Below, in pieces: positions 9,637-17,108 of a DNA stretch of 64,000 nt (the stretch's first letter is position 1; the number at the start of each line of letters is the position of its first letter). The position numbers were made by a program, and so were the translations under genes. Origin of the DNA: Amycolatopsis viridis (GTDB taxonomy: Bacteria > Actinomycetota > Actinomycetes > Mycobacteriales > Pseudonocardiaceae); contig NZ_JAANOU010000001.1 in assembly GCF_011758765.1 (NCBI RefSeq), positions 2,418,001 through 2,482,000 of the forward strand, read 5' to 3'. The notes under the pieces are model-generated. The model worked only from the letters and a program-made list of their open reading frames with translations. It had not been told where the DNA came from and made no database searches.

Positions 9637-10074
9637 ATGCGCAAGGGGACGGCCTTCGCGGGCCTCGCGCTCGCGGTCATGCTCACCGCCTGTTCTGCCG
9701 GCTCGGCGTCGAGCTACACGGACAGCGCGGTCGTCTCCGCGCAGGAGGGGCTGGCCGCGGTCGGTACCCTGCACCGCATCATCCAGGCCCACCAGCAGGG
9801 CCACCTGTTCCCGACCTTCACCACCGCCGCGGTGGACGACGTGATGGCAACGGCCACCAAAGCACTGGACGATGTGGACAACCAGCAACCGTCCGCGCCC
9901 GGCGCCCGGCGGATCTACGACGAGTTGCACCCCCGCCTGCAGGACGCGGTCGCGCAGGCCACCGGGGCGCAGGAAGCCCTCGAGTCGGGCGATGCCGGCC
10001 GGATCACCGCGGCCGACACCCAGCTGGTGCGGGTGACCGGCGAGCTGACCGACTTCGTGGAGAGCCACCGATGA
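9637..10074 (+). CDS. Small lipoprotein, unknown function
   Basis: 145 residues with a lipoprotein signal (MRKGTAFAGLALAVML) and lipobox LTAC, so the mature protein starts at about Cys19 and is membrane-tethered outside the cell. The rest looks alpha-helical and resembles no enzyme I recognise. Its stop overlaps the start of the Nramp-like transporter by 4 bp, which suggests it serves that transporter, for example as an accessory or substrate-handling subunit. That role is an inference. Confidence 0.7.
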   Translation: MRKGTAFAGLALAVMLTACSAGSASSYTDSAVVSAQEGLAAVGTLHRIIQAHQQGHLFPTFTTAAVDDVMATATKALDDVDNQQPSAPGARRIYDELHPRLQDAVAQATGAQEALESGDAGRITAADTQLVRVTGELTDFVESHR

Positions 10075-11303
10075 AGAAGGCGCTCGCCGTCACCCTGGGC
10101 ATCCTCACCGCGATCGGCGGGTTCGTCGACATCGGCGACCTCGTCGCCAACGCCCAGTCCGGCGCCCGGTTCGGGATGCGGCAGGCGTGGGTCGTCGTCA
10201 TCGGCGTGGTCGGGATCTGCGTGTTCGCCGAGATGTCCGGCCGGGTCGCCGCGGTCAGCCAGCGCCCGGTGTTCGACCTGGTGCGCGAGCGGCTCGGCCC
10301 GCGCACCGCGATGGCCAACCTCATCGGGTCCTACCTGGTCACCCTGCTGACCCTGACCGCCGAGGTCGGGGGTGTCGCGCTCACCATCCAGCTCGTCAGC
10401 GGCCTGCCGCACCTGCTGTGGGTGCCGCTGGCCGCGATCGCCGTGTGGCTCGTGCTGTGGCGGGTGAAGTTCCAGCTGATGGAGCAGGTGTTCGGCGCGC
10501 TCGGGCTGGCGCTCGTGGTGTTCGTCGTCGCGCTGGTCGCGCTCGACCCGCCATGGGGCGATTTCGCCCATCACGTCACGCACATCGGCCCGCCGCAGGG
10601 CGAGAACTGGGCCACGTGGGGCTACCTGGCGGTGTCGCTGTTCGCCTCGGCCCTGACGCCGTACGAGGTGTTCTTCTTCTCCTCCGGTGGCGTCGAGGAG
10701 AAGTGGACGGTGCAGGACCTGATGACCGAGCGCAGCAACACCCTCGTCGGCTTCCCGCTGGGCGGGGTGCTCGGCCTGGCGATCATGGGCTGCGCCGCCA
10801 CCGTGTTCGAACCGGCCGGGATCCAGGTCAGCCAGCTCAGCCAGACGGCGCTGCCGGTGGCGGTCGCGCTGGGCAAGTTCGGCCTCGCCGCGGTCATGCT
10901 CGGGTTCTTCGCCGCCACCTTCGGCGCGGCGCTGGAGACCGGTCTGTCCACCGGGTACTCGATCGCGCAGTACTTCGGATGGCAGTGGGGCAAGATGGTC
11001 CGCCCGCGTGAGGCGGCCCGCTTCCACACGGTGATGCTGGTCAGCATCCTGCTCGGCACCGCGGTGCTGCTGACCACCGTCGATCCGGTGCAGGTCACCG
11101 AGCTGTCGCTGTTGTTCAGCGCGGTGGTGCTGCCGCTGACCTACCTGCCGATCCTGGTGGTCGCCAACGACCGGGACTACCTCGGCGACCACGCCAACGG
11201 GCGAGTGCAGAACTTCCTCGGCGTCATCTTCCTGGTGATCATCGTGGTCGCCGCGATCGCCGCGGTCCCGCTCATGATCATCACGGGAATGGGGCAGTCA
11301 TGA
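10071..11303 (+). CDS. Nramp-family transporter with altered metal-site motifs
   Basis: A 410-residue multi-pass membrane protein with about 11 hydrophobic segments and the Nramp pattern around segment 1 (VDIGDLVANAQSGARFG). Canonical Nramp proteins carry DPGN in segment 1 and a MPH motif in segment 6. Here the corresponding stretches read DIGD and LTPYE, so the residues that hold Mn2+ or Fe2+ are not conserved. A different cation, such as Mg2+, or a different substrate is plausible. The gene sits between a lipoprotein gene and two PRC-barrel genes, all with overlapping ends, so they form one operon. The start ATG at 10071 is set by the ATGA overlap. Confidence 0.8.
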   Translation: MKKALAVTLGILTAIGGFVDIGDLVANAQSGARFGMRQAWVVVIGVVGICVFAEMSGRVAAVSQRPVFDLVRERLGPRTAMANLIGSYLVTLLTLTAEVGGVALTIQLVSGLPHLLWVPLAAIAVWLVLWRVKFQLMEQVFGALGLALVVFVVALVALDPPWGDFAHHVTHIGPPQGENWATWGYLAVSLFASALTPYEVFFFSSGGVEEKWTVQDLMTERSNTLVGFPLGGVLGLAIMGCAATVFEPAGIQVSQLSQTALPVAVALGKFGLAAVMLGFFAATFGAALETGLSTGYSIAQYFGWQWGKMVRPREAARFHTVMLVSILLGTAVLLTTVDPVQVTELSLLFSAVVLPLTYLPILVVANDRDYLGDHANGRVQNFLGVIFLVIIVVAAIAAVPLMIITGMGQS

Positions 11304-11695
11304 TCCTCGGACAGCCGGACCCGCTGCGGGTCGAGTTCCACCTCCTGGACCGCCAGATCGTCGACGTCGACGGGCACCCGGTGGGCAAGGTCGACGACGT
11401 CGAGCTCACCCGCGACGACGACGGCACCTACCGGGTGACCGCGCTGCTGACCGGCCAGTACGTGCTGGGCCGGCGGGTCGGCGGACTGCTCGGCACGGTG
11501 CTGTGCTGGCTCGGCGCCCGGCTCGGCGGCGGCCGGGTCGAGCCGTTGCGGATCGGTTTCGACCACGTGCAACGGGTGAGCAGCGACGTGACCCTGTCGC
11601 TGCGCGCGGAGGTGCTGGAGGAGCAGCCGTTGGAACGCTGGTTGCGCGACAAGTTCATCGCGCGGATCCCGGGGTCCGGCCATGCCGGAGGATGA
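11300..11695 (+). CDS. PRC-barrel-like protein
   Basis: 131 residues. The segment DRQIVDVDGHPVGKVDDVEL has the PRC-barrel pattern (ligand-binding small beta-barrel). A central LLGTVLCWLGARL stretch could sit at a membrane surface. ATG at 11300 overlaps the Nramp-like stop. PRC-barrel modules also precede CBS/MgtE-type magnesium transport proteins in actinobacteria, which suggests a regulatory or gating role for the adjacent transporter. That is inferred from context only. Confidence 0.6.
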   Translation: MILGQPDPLRVEFHLLDRQIVDVDGHPVGKVDDVELTRDDDGTYRVTALLTGQYVLGRRVGGLLGTVLCWLGARLGGGRVEPLRIGFDHVQRVSSDVTLSLRAEVLEEQPLERWLRDKFIARIPGSGHAGG

Positions 11696-11963
11696 GGTCG
11701 TGCGGGCCGGCCAGCTGCTCGGCCGCCGGGTCTACGACGCGCGGGGGCGGAAGCTGGGGAAGGTGACGGACCTGATCACCCGCCTCGACGCGGACGGGCA
11801 GGAACGGACCGTCGCGGTGCTGGTGAGCCGCGGCCGACGCGGGCGGCTGCTCGGGTACGAGCGGAGCGGCCAGCGCGGGCCGTGGCTGCTCGCGTGGCTG
11901 GCGAAGGTCGTGCACCGGGGCACGCGGGAAATACCCTGGTCGGAGGTGCACTGGTCGCGGTGA
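11682..11963 (+). CDS. Second PRC-barrel domain protein
   Basis: 93 residues with a clear PRC-barrel signature at the N-terminus (LLGRRVYDARGRKLGKVTDL). It overlaps the preceding PRC-like gene by 14 bp. Together the pair resembles two halves of a double PRC-barrel unit. It ends the four-gene operon that starts at 9637; the next genes lie on the other strand. Confidence 0.65.
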   Translation: MPEDEVVRAGQLLGRRVYDARGRKLGKVTDLITRLDADGQERTVAVLVSRGRRGRLLGYERSGQRGPWLLAWLAKVVHRGTREIPWSEVHWSR

Positions 11964-11970
11964 TCGCCGG

Positions 11971-12750
11971 TCAGCCGAGCCGGACGTCGTTGTGGGTGCT
12001 GCCAGGCCCGACCCGGACCGCCTGCCGCACCGGTGCGTGGCTGGCGGCGACCACGGTGTACGTGCCCGGTTCGAGGTCGTGGAAGGCGTAGCGGCCGTCG
12101 TCGTCCGCATGCGCCCTGCGGACCACGGTGCCCGCGTCGTCCAGCAGGCTCACCGTGATCCGCGGCCACGGCTGCGGCAGATCGCGCACGGTCACCGTGC
12201 CCTGCACGGTCGCCGCGTCGGACAGCTCGACGTCCTGCCGCACGGTCGCGTCGCTCACGGTGACCGCCACCGCCGCGGGCCGGTAGGCGGGTGCGTTGAC
12301 GGCGAGCGTGTAGACCCCGGCCGGCAGCGCGCCGAAGGAGTAGTCGCCGCCCTGCCCGGACAGGGACGAGCCGACCACCTCGCCGCGGAAGTCGGCCAGC
12401 AGCACCGTCGCCCCCATGACCGGGACGCCGGTCGACGCCGAACGGACCACGCCACCGAGCCCGGTCGCGCCCTCCAGCACCAGGTCGACACCGGCGGGGG
12501 AGTCGCCGACCGCCACCGTCGCGGCCGCCGGCCGGTACGCCGGGGCCGCGGCGATCACCACGTACCGGCCGCGGCCCGGCACGGGCAGCCGGTAGCCGCC
12601 GTCGCCGCCGGTGGTGCCCCGCGCGATCTGCTGCCCGCCGGAGTCCACCAGGGTGACGGCTGCGCCGGTCACCGGATCCCCTCCGGCCGACCGCACCCAC
12701 CCGGCCACCTCGGCGCCGCGGCCCCGCGGCGGGATCGGCGTGCCGGTCAT
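11971..12750 (-). CDS. Protein made of three carboxypeptidase-regulatory-like repeats
   Basis: 259 residues organised as three beta-sandwich repeats of about 80 residues. Each has the pattern V-G-x(n)-GAxV-L-D-x(n)-G-Y-x-L/F-G-LPAGxYTL-A-Y-P (for example DGGYRLPVPGRGRYVV and DGRYAFHDLEPGTYTV). No signal peptide or membrane segment is seen. Such transthyretin-like domains usually act outside the cell as binding or spacer modules. ATG at 12750 overlaps the stop of the upstream MFS fusion gene, whose C-terminus has the same repeats, so the two products probably bind the same ligand or each other. Confidence 0.7.
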   Translation of the reverse strand: MTGTPIPPRGRGAEVAGWVRSAGGDPVTGAAVTLVDSGGQQIARGTTGGDGGYRLPVPGRGRYVVIAAAPAYRPAAATVAVGDSPAGVDLVLEGATGLGGVVRSASTGVPVMGATVLLADFRGEVVGSSLSGQGGDYSFGALPAGVYTLAVNAPAYRPAAVAVTVSDATVRQDVELSDAATVQGTVTVRDLPQPWPRITVSLLDDAGTVVRRAHADDDGRYAFHDLEPGTYTVVAASHAPVRQAVRVGPGSTHNDVRLG

Positions 12751-15335
12751 GACCGCGCCTGCTCGGGCCGGCCCGCGTGCAGGGCGTGCAGGTCGATGTC
12801 GACGGTCGCCGACTCGCCACCGGTGAGGTCCACCTGCCGCACCGCGGGTTCGAACAGGCTGGTCACCACGCTGTAGTCGCCGGGCGGGAGGCCGGTCACC
12901 TCGTAGCCGCCCAGCTCGTCGCTCACCGCGGTCGCGGCGAGCTCGCCCGCGGCCGTGCTGACCTCGACCCGCGCGCCGGGAACCGGACGGCCGTCCGGGC
13001 CGGTGACCGTGCCGTGCAGCGTGCCGGCGGCCTGGACGAGCAGGTCGGCCACGGCGGGCTCGGTGCCGGACACCACGACCGTGGCGGCCGCCGGCCGGTG
13101 CCCGTCCAGGTGCGCGGTCACCGTGACCTCCCCGGCGGGCAGGCCGGTGAGCTGGAACGTGCCGTCGGCGAGGGTGAGCGTCCGGCCGAGCACCTGACCG
13201 TCGCCGCCGGTGGCGACCACGGCGGTGTCCCCGGCGCCGGCGCCGCCGGGGGAGAGCCGGACGATGCCGGTCACCGTGCCGCCACCGGCCACCACGAAGT
13301 CACGCACCGCGCCCGACCCGGTCACGGTCACCGCGGCCGCCTCCGGCCGGAACCCGGGTGCGGTCACGATCACGGTGTAGGTGCCCGGCGGCAGCCCGGA
13401 CACGACGTAGCCGCCGTCGGCGCCGGCCCGGGTGCGCCCGGCCTGCGTGCCGTCCGGGCCCGTCACGGTCACCACCCCGCCGGGCGGCGCGCTGCCGCCG
13501 GCGGTGCGCAGACGGCCGGAGATCCGGCCCGGCCCGGCCGCCCCGGTTTCGTCGCCGGTCACGTCGACGACCTCGCCCGCGGCGGCGGCCAGCTCGGAAC
13601 CGGCCGTTTCGTGCGGCTGCCCCGGCGCGGTCTTGGGCGACCGCCCGGTGAACCAGGACGCGGCCGCGGCCACCACCGACGCGATGATCGCGAACCAGAA
13701 CGCCGCGGTCAGGCCGTCGGCGAACGGGCCGGAGATCAGCTGCGGGAAGAAGCTGCGCCCGGTGAGGTACGCGGCCTGGTCGGGCGGCAGGGTGGGCAGC
13801 ACACCGCCGAGGAGCTGTTCGATCGGGTTGTAGCCGAGGAAGGCGGCGAACAGCACGCCGACCGGTGGCAGCACGGCGATCTGGTTCGCGTCCGCGGTGG
13901 GCACGCCGTGCGCGGTCAGGCCCTGCGCCATCGCCGAGGGCAGGTGGTCGGCGAGCCCGGCGATCATCAGGCTGAAGAAGAAACCGATCGACAGCACCAT
14001 CGCCGAGTTCTGGAACGTGGCGGTCATGCCGGCGCCGGCGCCGCGCGCGTTGTTCGGCAGGCTGTTCATCACCTCGGCCCGGTTGGGCGAGGTGAACAGG
14101 CCCATACCGAGCCCGTTGAGCAGCAGGATCGCGGCGAAACCCCAGTAGTTGAAGTTCACCGGCAGGACCTCGAGCAGGATGAAGCTGACCGCGGTGAGGA
14201 GCATCCCGCCGGTGGACAGCAGCCGGCCGCCGATGCGGTCGGAGATGATGCCGGACACCGGCGCGGCGATCAGGAAGCCGACCGTCAGCGGCAGCATGTA
14301 GATGCCCGCCCACAACGGGGTCTGCTCGAAGCTGTACCCGTGTTGCGGCAGCCAGATGCCCTGCAGCCAGATGATCAGCACGAACTGCAGGCCACCGCGG
14401 CCGAGCGAGGCGAGCAGGTTCGCCAGGTTGCCGAAGGTGAACGCGCGGATCTTGAACAGCCCGAGGTTGAACAGCGGGTTCGCCACCCGCGTCTCGATGA
14501 GGCAGAAGATCAGCAGCACCACAACGCCGCCGATGAGGCAGGACAGTACGAACGGGCTCGTCCAGCCCATGGTGTGCCCGCCGTAGGGCTGGATGCCGTA
14601 GGTGATGCCGACGAGCACGGCGATGAGACCGACCGCGAAGGTCAGGTTCCCCCACCAGTCCATCCGGGCGCGGTGCCGTTCGCTGGTGTCCTTCAGCTTC
14701 AGGTAGGCCCAGATGGTGCCGAACACGCCGAACGGCACGGACACGAGGAAGACCAGCCGCCACTCGACCGGGCCGAGCAGCCCGCCGATCACCAGGCCGA
14801 GGAACGAGCCTGCGATGGCGGCGACACCGTTGATGCCCAGCGCCATGCCGCGCTGGTGCTTGGGGAAGGCGTCGGTGAGGATCGCGCTGGAGTTCGCCAT
14901 CAGGAACGCGCCCCCGATGCCCTGCACGATCCGCCAGGCGATCATCCAGATCGCCGCGGCGCCCCCGCTCATCCAGGTGACCGCCAGGAAGATCGACGAC
15001 ACCGCGAACACGGCGAAGCCCAGGTTGTACATCCGGACCCGGCCGTACATGTCGCCCAGGCGCCCGAACCCGACCACCAGCACCGCGGTGACGACGAGGA
15101 AGCCCATCATCATCCACAGCAGGTAGCTGGTGTTCGACGGTTCGAGCGGGTTGATGTCGATGCCGCGGAAGATGTCGGGCAGGGCGATCAGCACGATCGA
15201 GGAGTTGATCGTGGCCATCAGCATGCCCAGCGTGGTGTTGGACAGCGCGATCCACTTGTAGTGCGGACCGAGCGCCGGGGGCCGGTGCCGGGGGGTACCC
15301 GCTTGCGTCTGCGGGGCAGACTGCACTTCCATCAC
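12747..15335 (-). CDS. DHA2-type MFS exporter fused to C-terminal carboxypeptidase-regulatory-like repeats
   Basis: 862 residues. Residues 1 to about 555 form a 14-segment MFS drug-exporter domain with the loop motif GRLGDMYGR after segment 2. A linker follows (about 560-600), then three transthyretin-like repeats to the end, matching those of the neighbouring gene. DHA2 proteins have cytoplasmic termini, so the repeats should face the cytoplasm, which is unusual for this fold. ATG at 15335 or the next ATG at 15332 can start the protein. The substrate is unknown. No adjacent regulator is present. Confidence 0.8.
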   Translation of the reverse strand: MMEVQSAPQTQAGTPRHRPPALGPHYKWIALSNTTLGMLMATINSSIVLIALPDIFRGIDINPLEPSNTSYLLWMMMGFLVVTAVLVVGFGRLGDMYGRVRMYNLGFAVFAVSSIFLAVTWMSGGAAAIWMIAWRIVQGIGGAFLMANSSAILTDAFPKHQRGMALGINGVAAIAGSFLGLVIGGLLGPVEWRLVFLVSVPFGVFGTIWAYLKLKDTSERHRARMDWWGNLTFAVGLIAVLVGITYGIQPYGGHTMGWTSPFVLSCLIGGVVVLLIFCLIETRVANPLFNLGLFKIRAFTFGNLANLLASLGRGGLQFVLIIWLQGIWLPQHGYSFEQTPLWAGIYMLPLTVGFLIAAPVSGIISDRIGGRLLSTGGMLLTAVSFILLEVLPVNFNYWGFAAILLLNGLGMGLFTSPNRAEVMNSLPNNARGAGAGMTATFQNSAMVLSIGFFFSLMIAGLADHLPSAMAQGLTAHGVPTADANQIAVLPPVGVLFAAFLGYNPIEQLLGGVLPTLPPDQAAYLTGRSFFPQLISGPFADGLTAAFWFAIIASVVAAAASWFTGRSPKTAPGQPHETAGSELAAAAGEVVDVTGDETGAAGPGRISGRLRTAGGSAPPGGVVTVTGPDGTQAGRTRAGADGGYVVSGLPPGTYTVIVTAPGFRPEAAAVTVTGSGAVRDFVVAGGGTVTGIVRLSPGGAGAGDTAVVATGGDGQVLGRTLTLADGTFQLTGLPAGEVTVTAHLDGHRPAAATVVVSGTEPAVADLLVQAAGTLHGTVTGPDGRPVPGARVEVSTAAGELAATAVSDELGGYEVTGLPPGDYSVVTSLFEPAVRQVDLTGGESATVDIDLHALHAGRPEQARS

Positions 15336-15378
15336 TCCAACCAGGGGAAGTCCGTCGCCAGTGACCGATCCGGAAAAA

Positions 15379-15400
15379 TTAGTTGACCTATGCTAACTGA
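15379..15400. promoter_or_regulatory. AT-rich promoter/operator patch upstream of the MFS fusion gene
   Basis: An AT-rich stretch with half-sites AGTT (15381-15384) and AACT (15395-15398) in inverted orientation, 10 bp apart, lies 44-65 bp upstream of the MFS start. It is a plausible promoter with a repressor site. No -10/-35 pair can be set with confidence. Confidence 0.35.
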
Positions 15401-15513
15401 TTTTCCGCGGATCGAGTGAGAGCGCTCGCGGGTTTCGGCCCCGTGATCCCGGTCGCATCAGCCTGGCGCAATCCGGAAAAATCTGATGACACCGCCACTA
15501 AACGGACCCGCCC

Positions 15514-15720
15514 AGCAAACCCGCCGCCCGGACCGGCAAACACGCCGCCCGCTCCGGCGAACACGCCGCCGGGAGCGGCGAACACGCCGCCCGGACCGGC
15601 AAACACGCCGCCCGGACCGGCAAACACGGCGCGGGGAGCGGCAAACACGGCGCAACCGGCGTGTTTGCCCGTGGGCGCGGCGTGTTTGCCCTTGCGGGCG
15701 GCGTGTTTGCGTGTGCGGGC
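15514..15720. repeat. Mirrored array of 21-bp units (seven in one orientation, three inverted)
   Basis: Units of 21 bp begin at 15514, 15535, 15556, 15577, 15598, 15619 and 15640, most reading GGCAAACACGCCGCCCGGACC with small changes. From 15658, three units read in the opposite orientation (GGCGTGTTTGCC at the head of each: 15658, 15679, 15700). At the junction a 10-bp stem (GGCAAACACG/CGTGTTTGCC) can form, and outer units can pair too. The unit is seven codons long, so frames across it read like VFAGPGG repeats, but no start or protein context supports translation. The array lies just after the 3' end of the DinB gene, so it may end transcripts. Confidence 0.9.
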
Positions 15721-15741
15721 GGGGGCGCCGCGGGCGGGGGC

Positions 15742-16218
15742 TCAGGAGCGGGTGCGGGCGAGCAGGATGTCCCGGGTCAGTTCGAGCTGCCCGTGGTGCT
15801 GGGCGAGTTCCTCGAGGACGTGCACCAGGGCGGCGCCCTGCCGCTGCCCGATCGGGGTGCCGGCGTACCGGGCCGGGACGTCGCCGCGCGGCGGGGCGGC
15901 GAAGTCGGCGGCCGCGATGTCCCGCCGCAGCTGGTCCTTGGCCTGCGCGACCCGGTCGAGCAGGGGCGCGACCGGTCCCGAGGAGGTGAACTCGGCCTCG
16001 CGATCCCGGTCCACGGTGCGTCCCGCGACGACGTGACCGGCCCAGGCGGCCATCACCCCGAGGCAGTGGGTGACGATCGCGTACGGCGAGTTGGCGCCGG
16101 GCAGGTCCGGCCGGGTGTTGGCGAGCTCGTCGCCGAGCGCGGCGAGGATCGCCGTCATGCCGTCGAGCGCGCGGTCGGTGAAGTACAGGAAGGTCTCCTC
16201 GTCCAGCATGATCGTCAT
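15742..16218 (-). CDS. DinB/DUF664-like four-helix protein
   Basis: 158 residues from the ATG at 16218 (a later ATG at 16209 is also possible). A histidine in VTHCLG and an HVLEELAQHHGQLE segment supply the metal-binding histidines of the DinB/mycothiol-dependent enzyme fold. In actinobacteria such proteins include mycothiol S-transferases and many uncharacterised enzymes. It is divergent from the PEP mutase-like gene, 83 bp apart, and is followed by the 21-bp array. Confidence 0.7.
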   Translation of the reverse strand: MTIMLDEETFLYFTDRALDGMTAILAALGDELANTRPDLPGANSPYAIVTHCLGVMAAWAGHVVAGRTVDRDREAEFTSSGPVAPLLDRVAQAKDQLRRDIAAADFAAPPRGDVPARYAGTPIGQRQGAALVHVLEELAQHHGQLELTRDILLARTRS

Positions 16219-16301
16219 TGTCCGGGAAGCGCCGCGCGCACGGCGACCGGAGCCGGATCGCATCGGCCGCCGCCGACGGGTTCCGGCGCTACCGTCCGGA
16301 C

Positions 16302-17108
16302 ATGAGCTTCGCCGACCTGCACCGCACCGGAAACCCCCTGCTGCTGCCCAATGCCTGGGACCACGCCTCCGCCGCCGTCCTGGCCGCCGACGGGTACCCG
16401 GCCATCGGCACGACCAGTCTGGGCGTGGCCGCCGCGGCCGGTCTTCCCGACGGAACCGGTGCGGCCCGGGACGAGACGATCACGCTGGCCCGCCGCCTGA
16501 CGCGACTGCCGTGCCACGTCAGCGTCGACATCGAGGGCGGGTTCTCGGCGGATCCCGGTGAGGTCGCGGCGCTCGGCGCCGAACTGGCGGCGCTCGGCGT
16601 CGCCGGGGTGAACATCGAGGACGGCCGGGACAACGGCCGCCTCGCCGATCCCGTCCACCAGCAGGAGCTGATCGCCGCGCTGAAGGCGGCGGCGCCCGGC
16701 CTGTTCGTCAACGCGCGCACCGACACGCACTGGCTCGGCACCGGCGAGGACCCTCTTCTGCGTGTCCGGGCCTACCAGGAGGCAGGCGCGGACGGGGTGT
16801 TCGTGCCCGGCCTGACGACGGAGGCCGAGATCGCCGCCGTGGTCGCCGCGGTCGAGGTCCCGGTGAACATCCTCTACGCCGCCGGCGGCCCGGGCATCGA
16901 GCGGCTCGGGCACCTCGGTGTGCGCCGGGTCAGCCTCGGTTCCCTGCTGTTCCGGGCGGCCTTGGCCGCGGTGCGCCGGACCGCCCACGCGGTGGCGCAC
17001 GGCGCCGGGGTCCCGCCCGTGCCGTCCTACGCCGAGGTGCAGGCCCTCAGCTCGCCCGGAACAGCCGCCGCACCACCACGGCCAGGATCAGCAGCAGGGC
17101 CGCGGTGA
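16302..17108 (+). CDS. Isocitrate lyase/PEP mutase family enzyme
   Basis: 268 residues of the small single-domain PEP mutase branch: N-terminal LLPNAWDHASA, then SVDIEGGF and VNIEDG metal-binding acidic segments, and NARTDTHWLG. These proteins bind Mg2+ and make or break C-C or C-P bonds next to a carboxylate, as oxaloacetate hydrolase, methylisocitrate lyase or phosphonate enzymes do. No phosphonate genes lie nearby. ATG at 16302 fits the family start better than the upstream in-frame ATG. Its last 62 bp overlap the end of the convergent MFS gene. Confidence 0.75.
   Translation: MSFADLHRTGNPLLLPNAWDHASAAVLAADGYPAIGTTSLGVAAAAGLPDGTGAARDETITLARRLTRLPCHVSVDIEGGFSADPGEVAALGAELAALGVAGVNIEDGRDNGRLADPVHQQELIAALKAAAPGLFVNARTDTHWLGTGEDPLLRVRAYQEAGADGVFVPGLTTEAEIAAVVAAVEVPVNILYAAGGPGIERLGHLGVRRVSLGSLLFRAALAAVRRTAHAVAHGAGVPPVPSYAEVQALSSPGTAAAPPRPGSAAGPR

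Noticed and set aside
15388-15648. Possible repeat protein (VFAGPGG heptads) across the 21-bp array
   Set aside because: The heptads arise because the DNA unit is 21 bp. Inverted units read differently, there is no start-site support, and the second array does not preserve a matching frame.
15514-15720. CRISPR array
   Set aside because: The units are contiguous 21-bp repeats with no unique spacers, they invert midway, and no cas genes are present.
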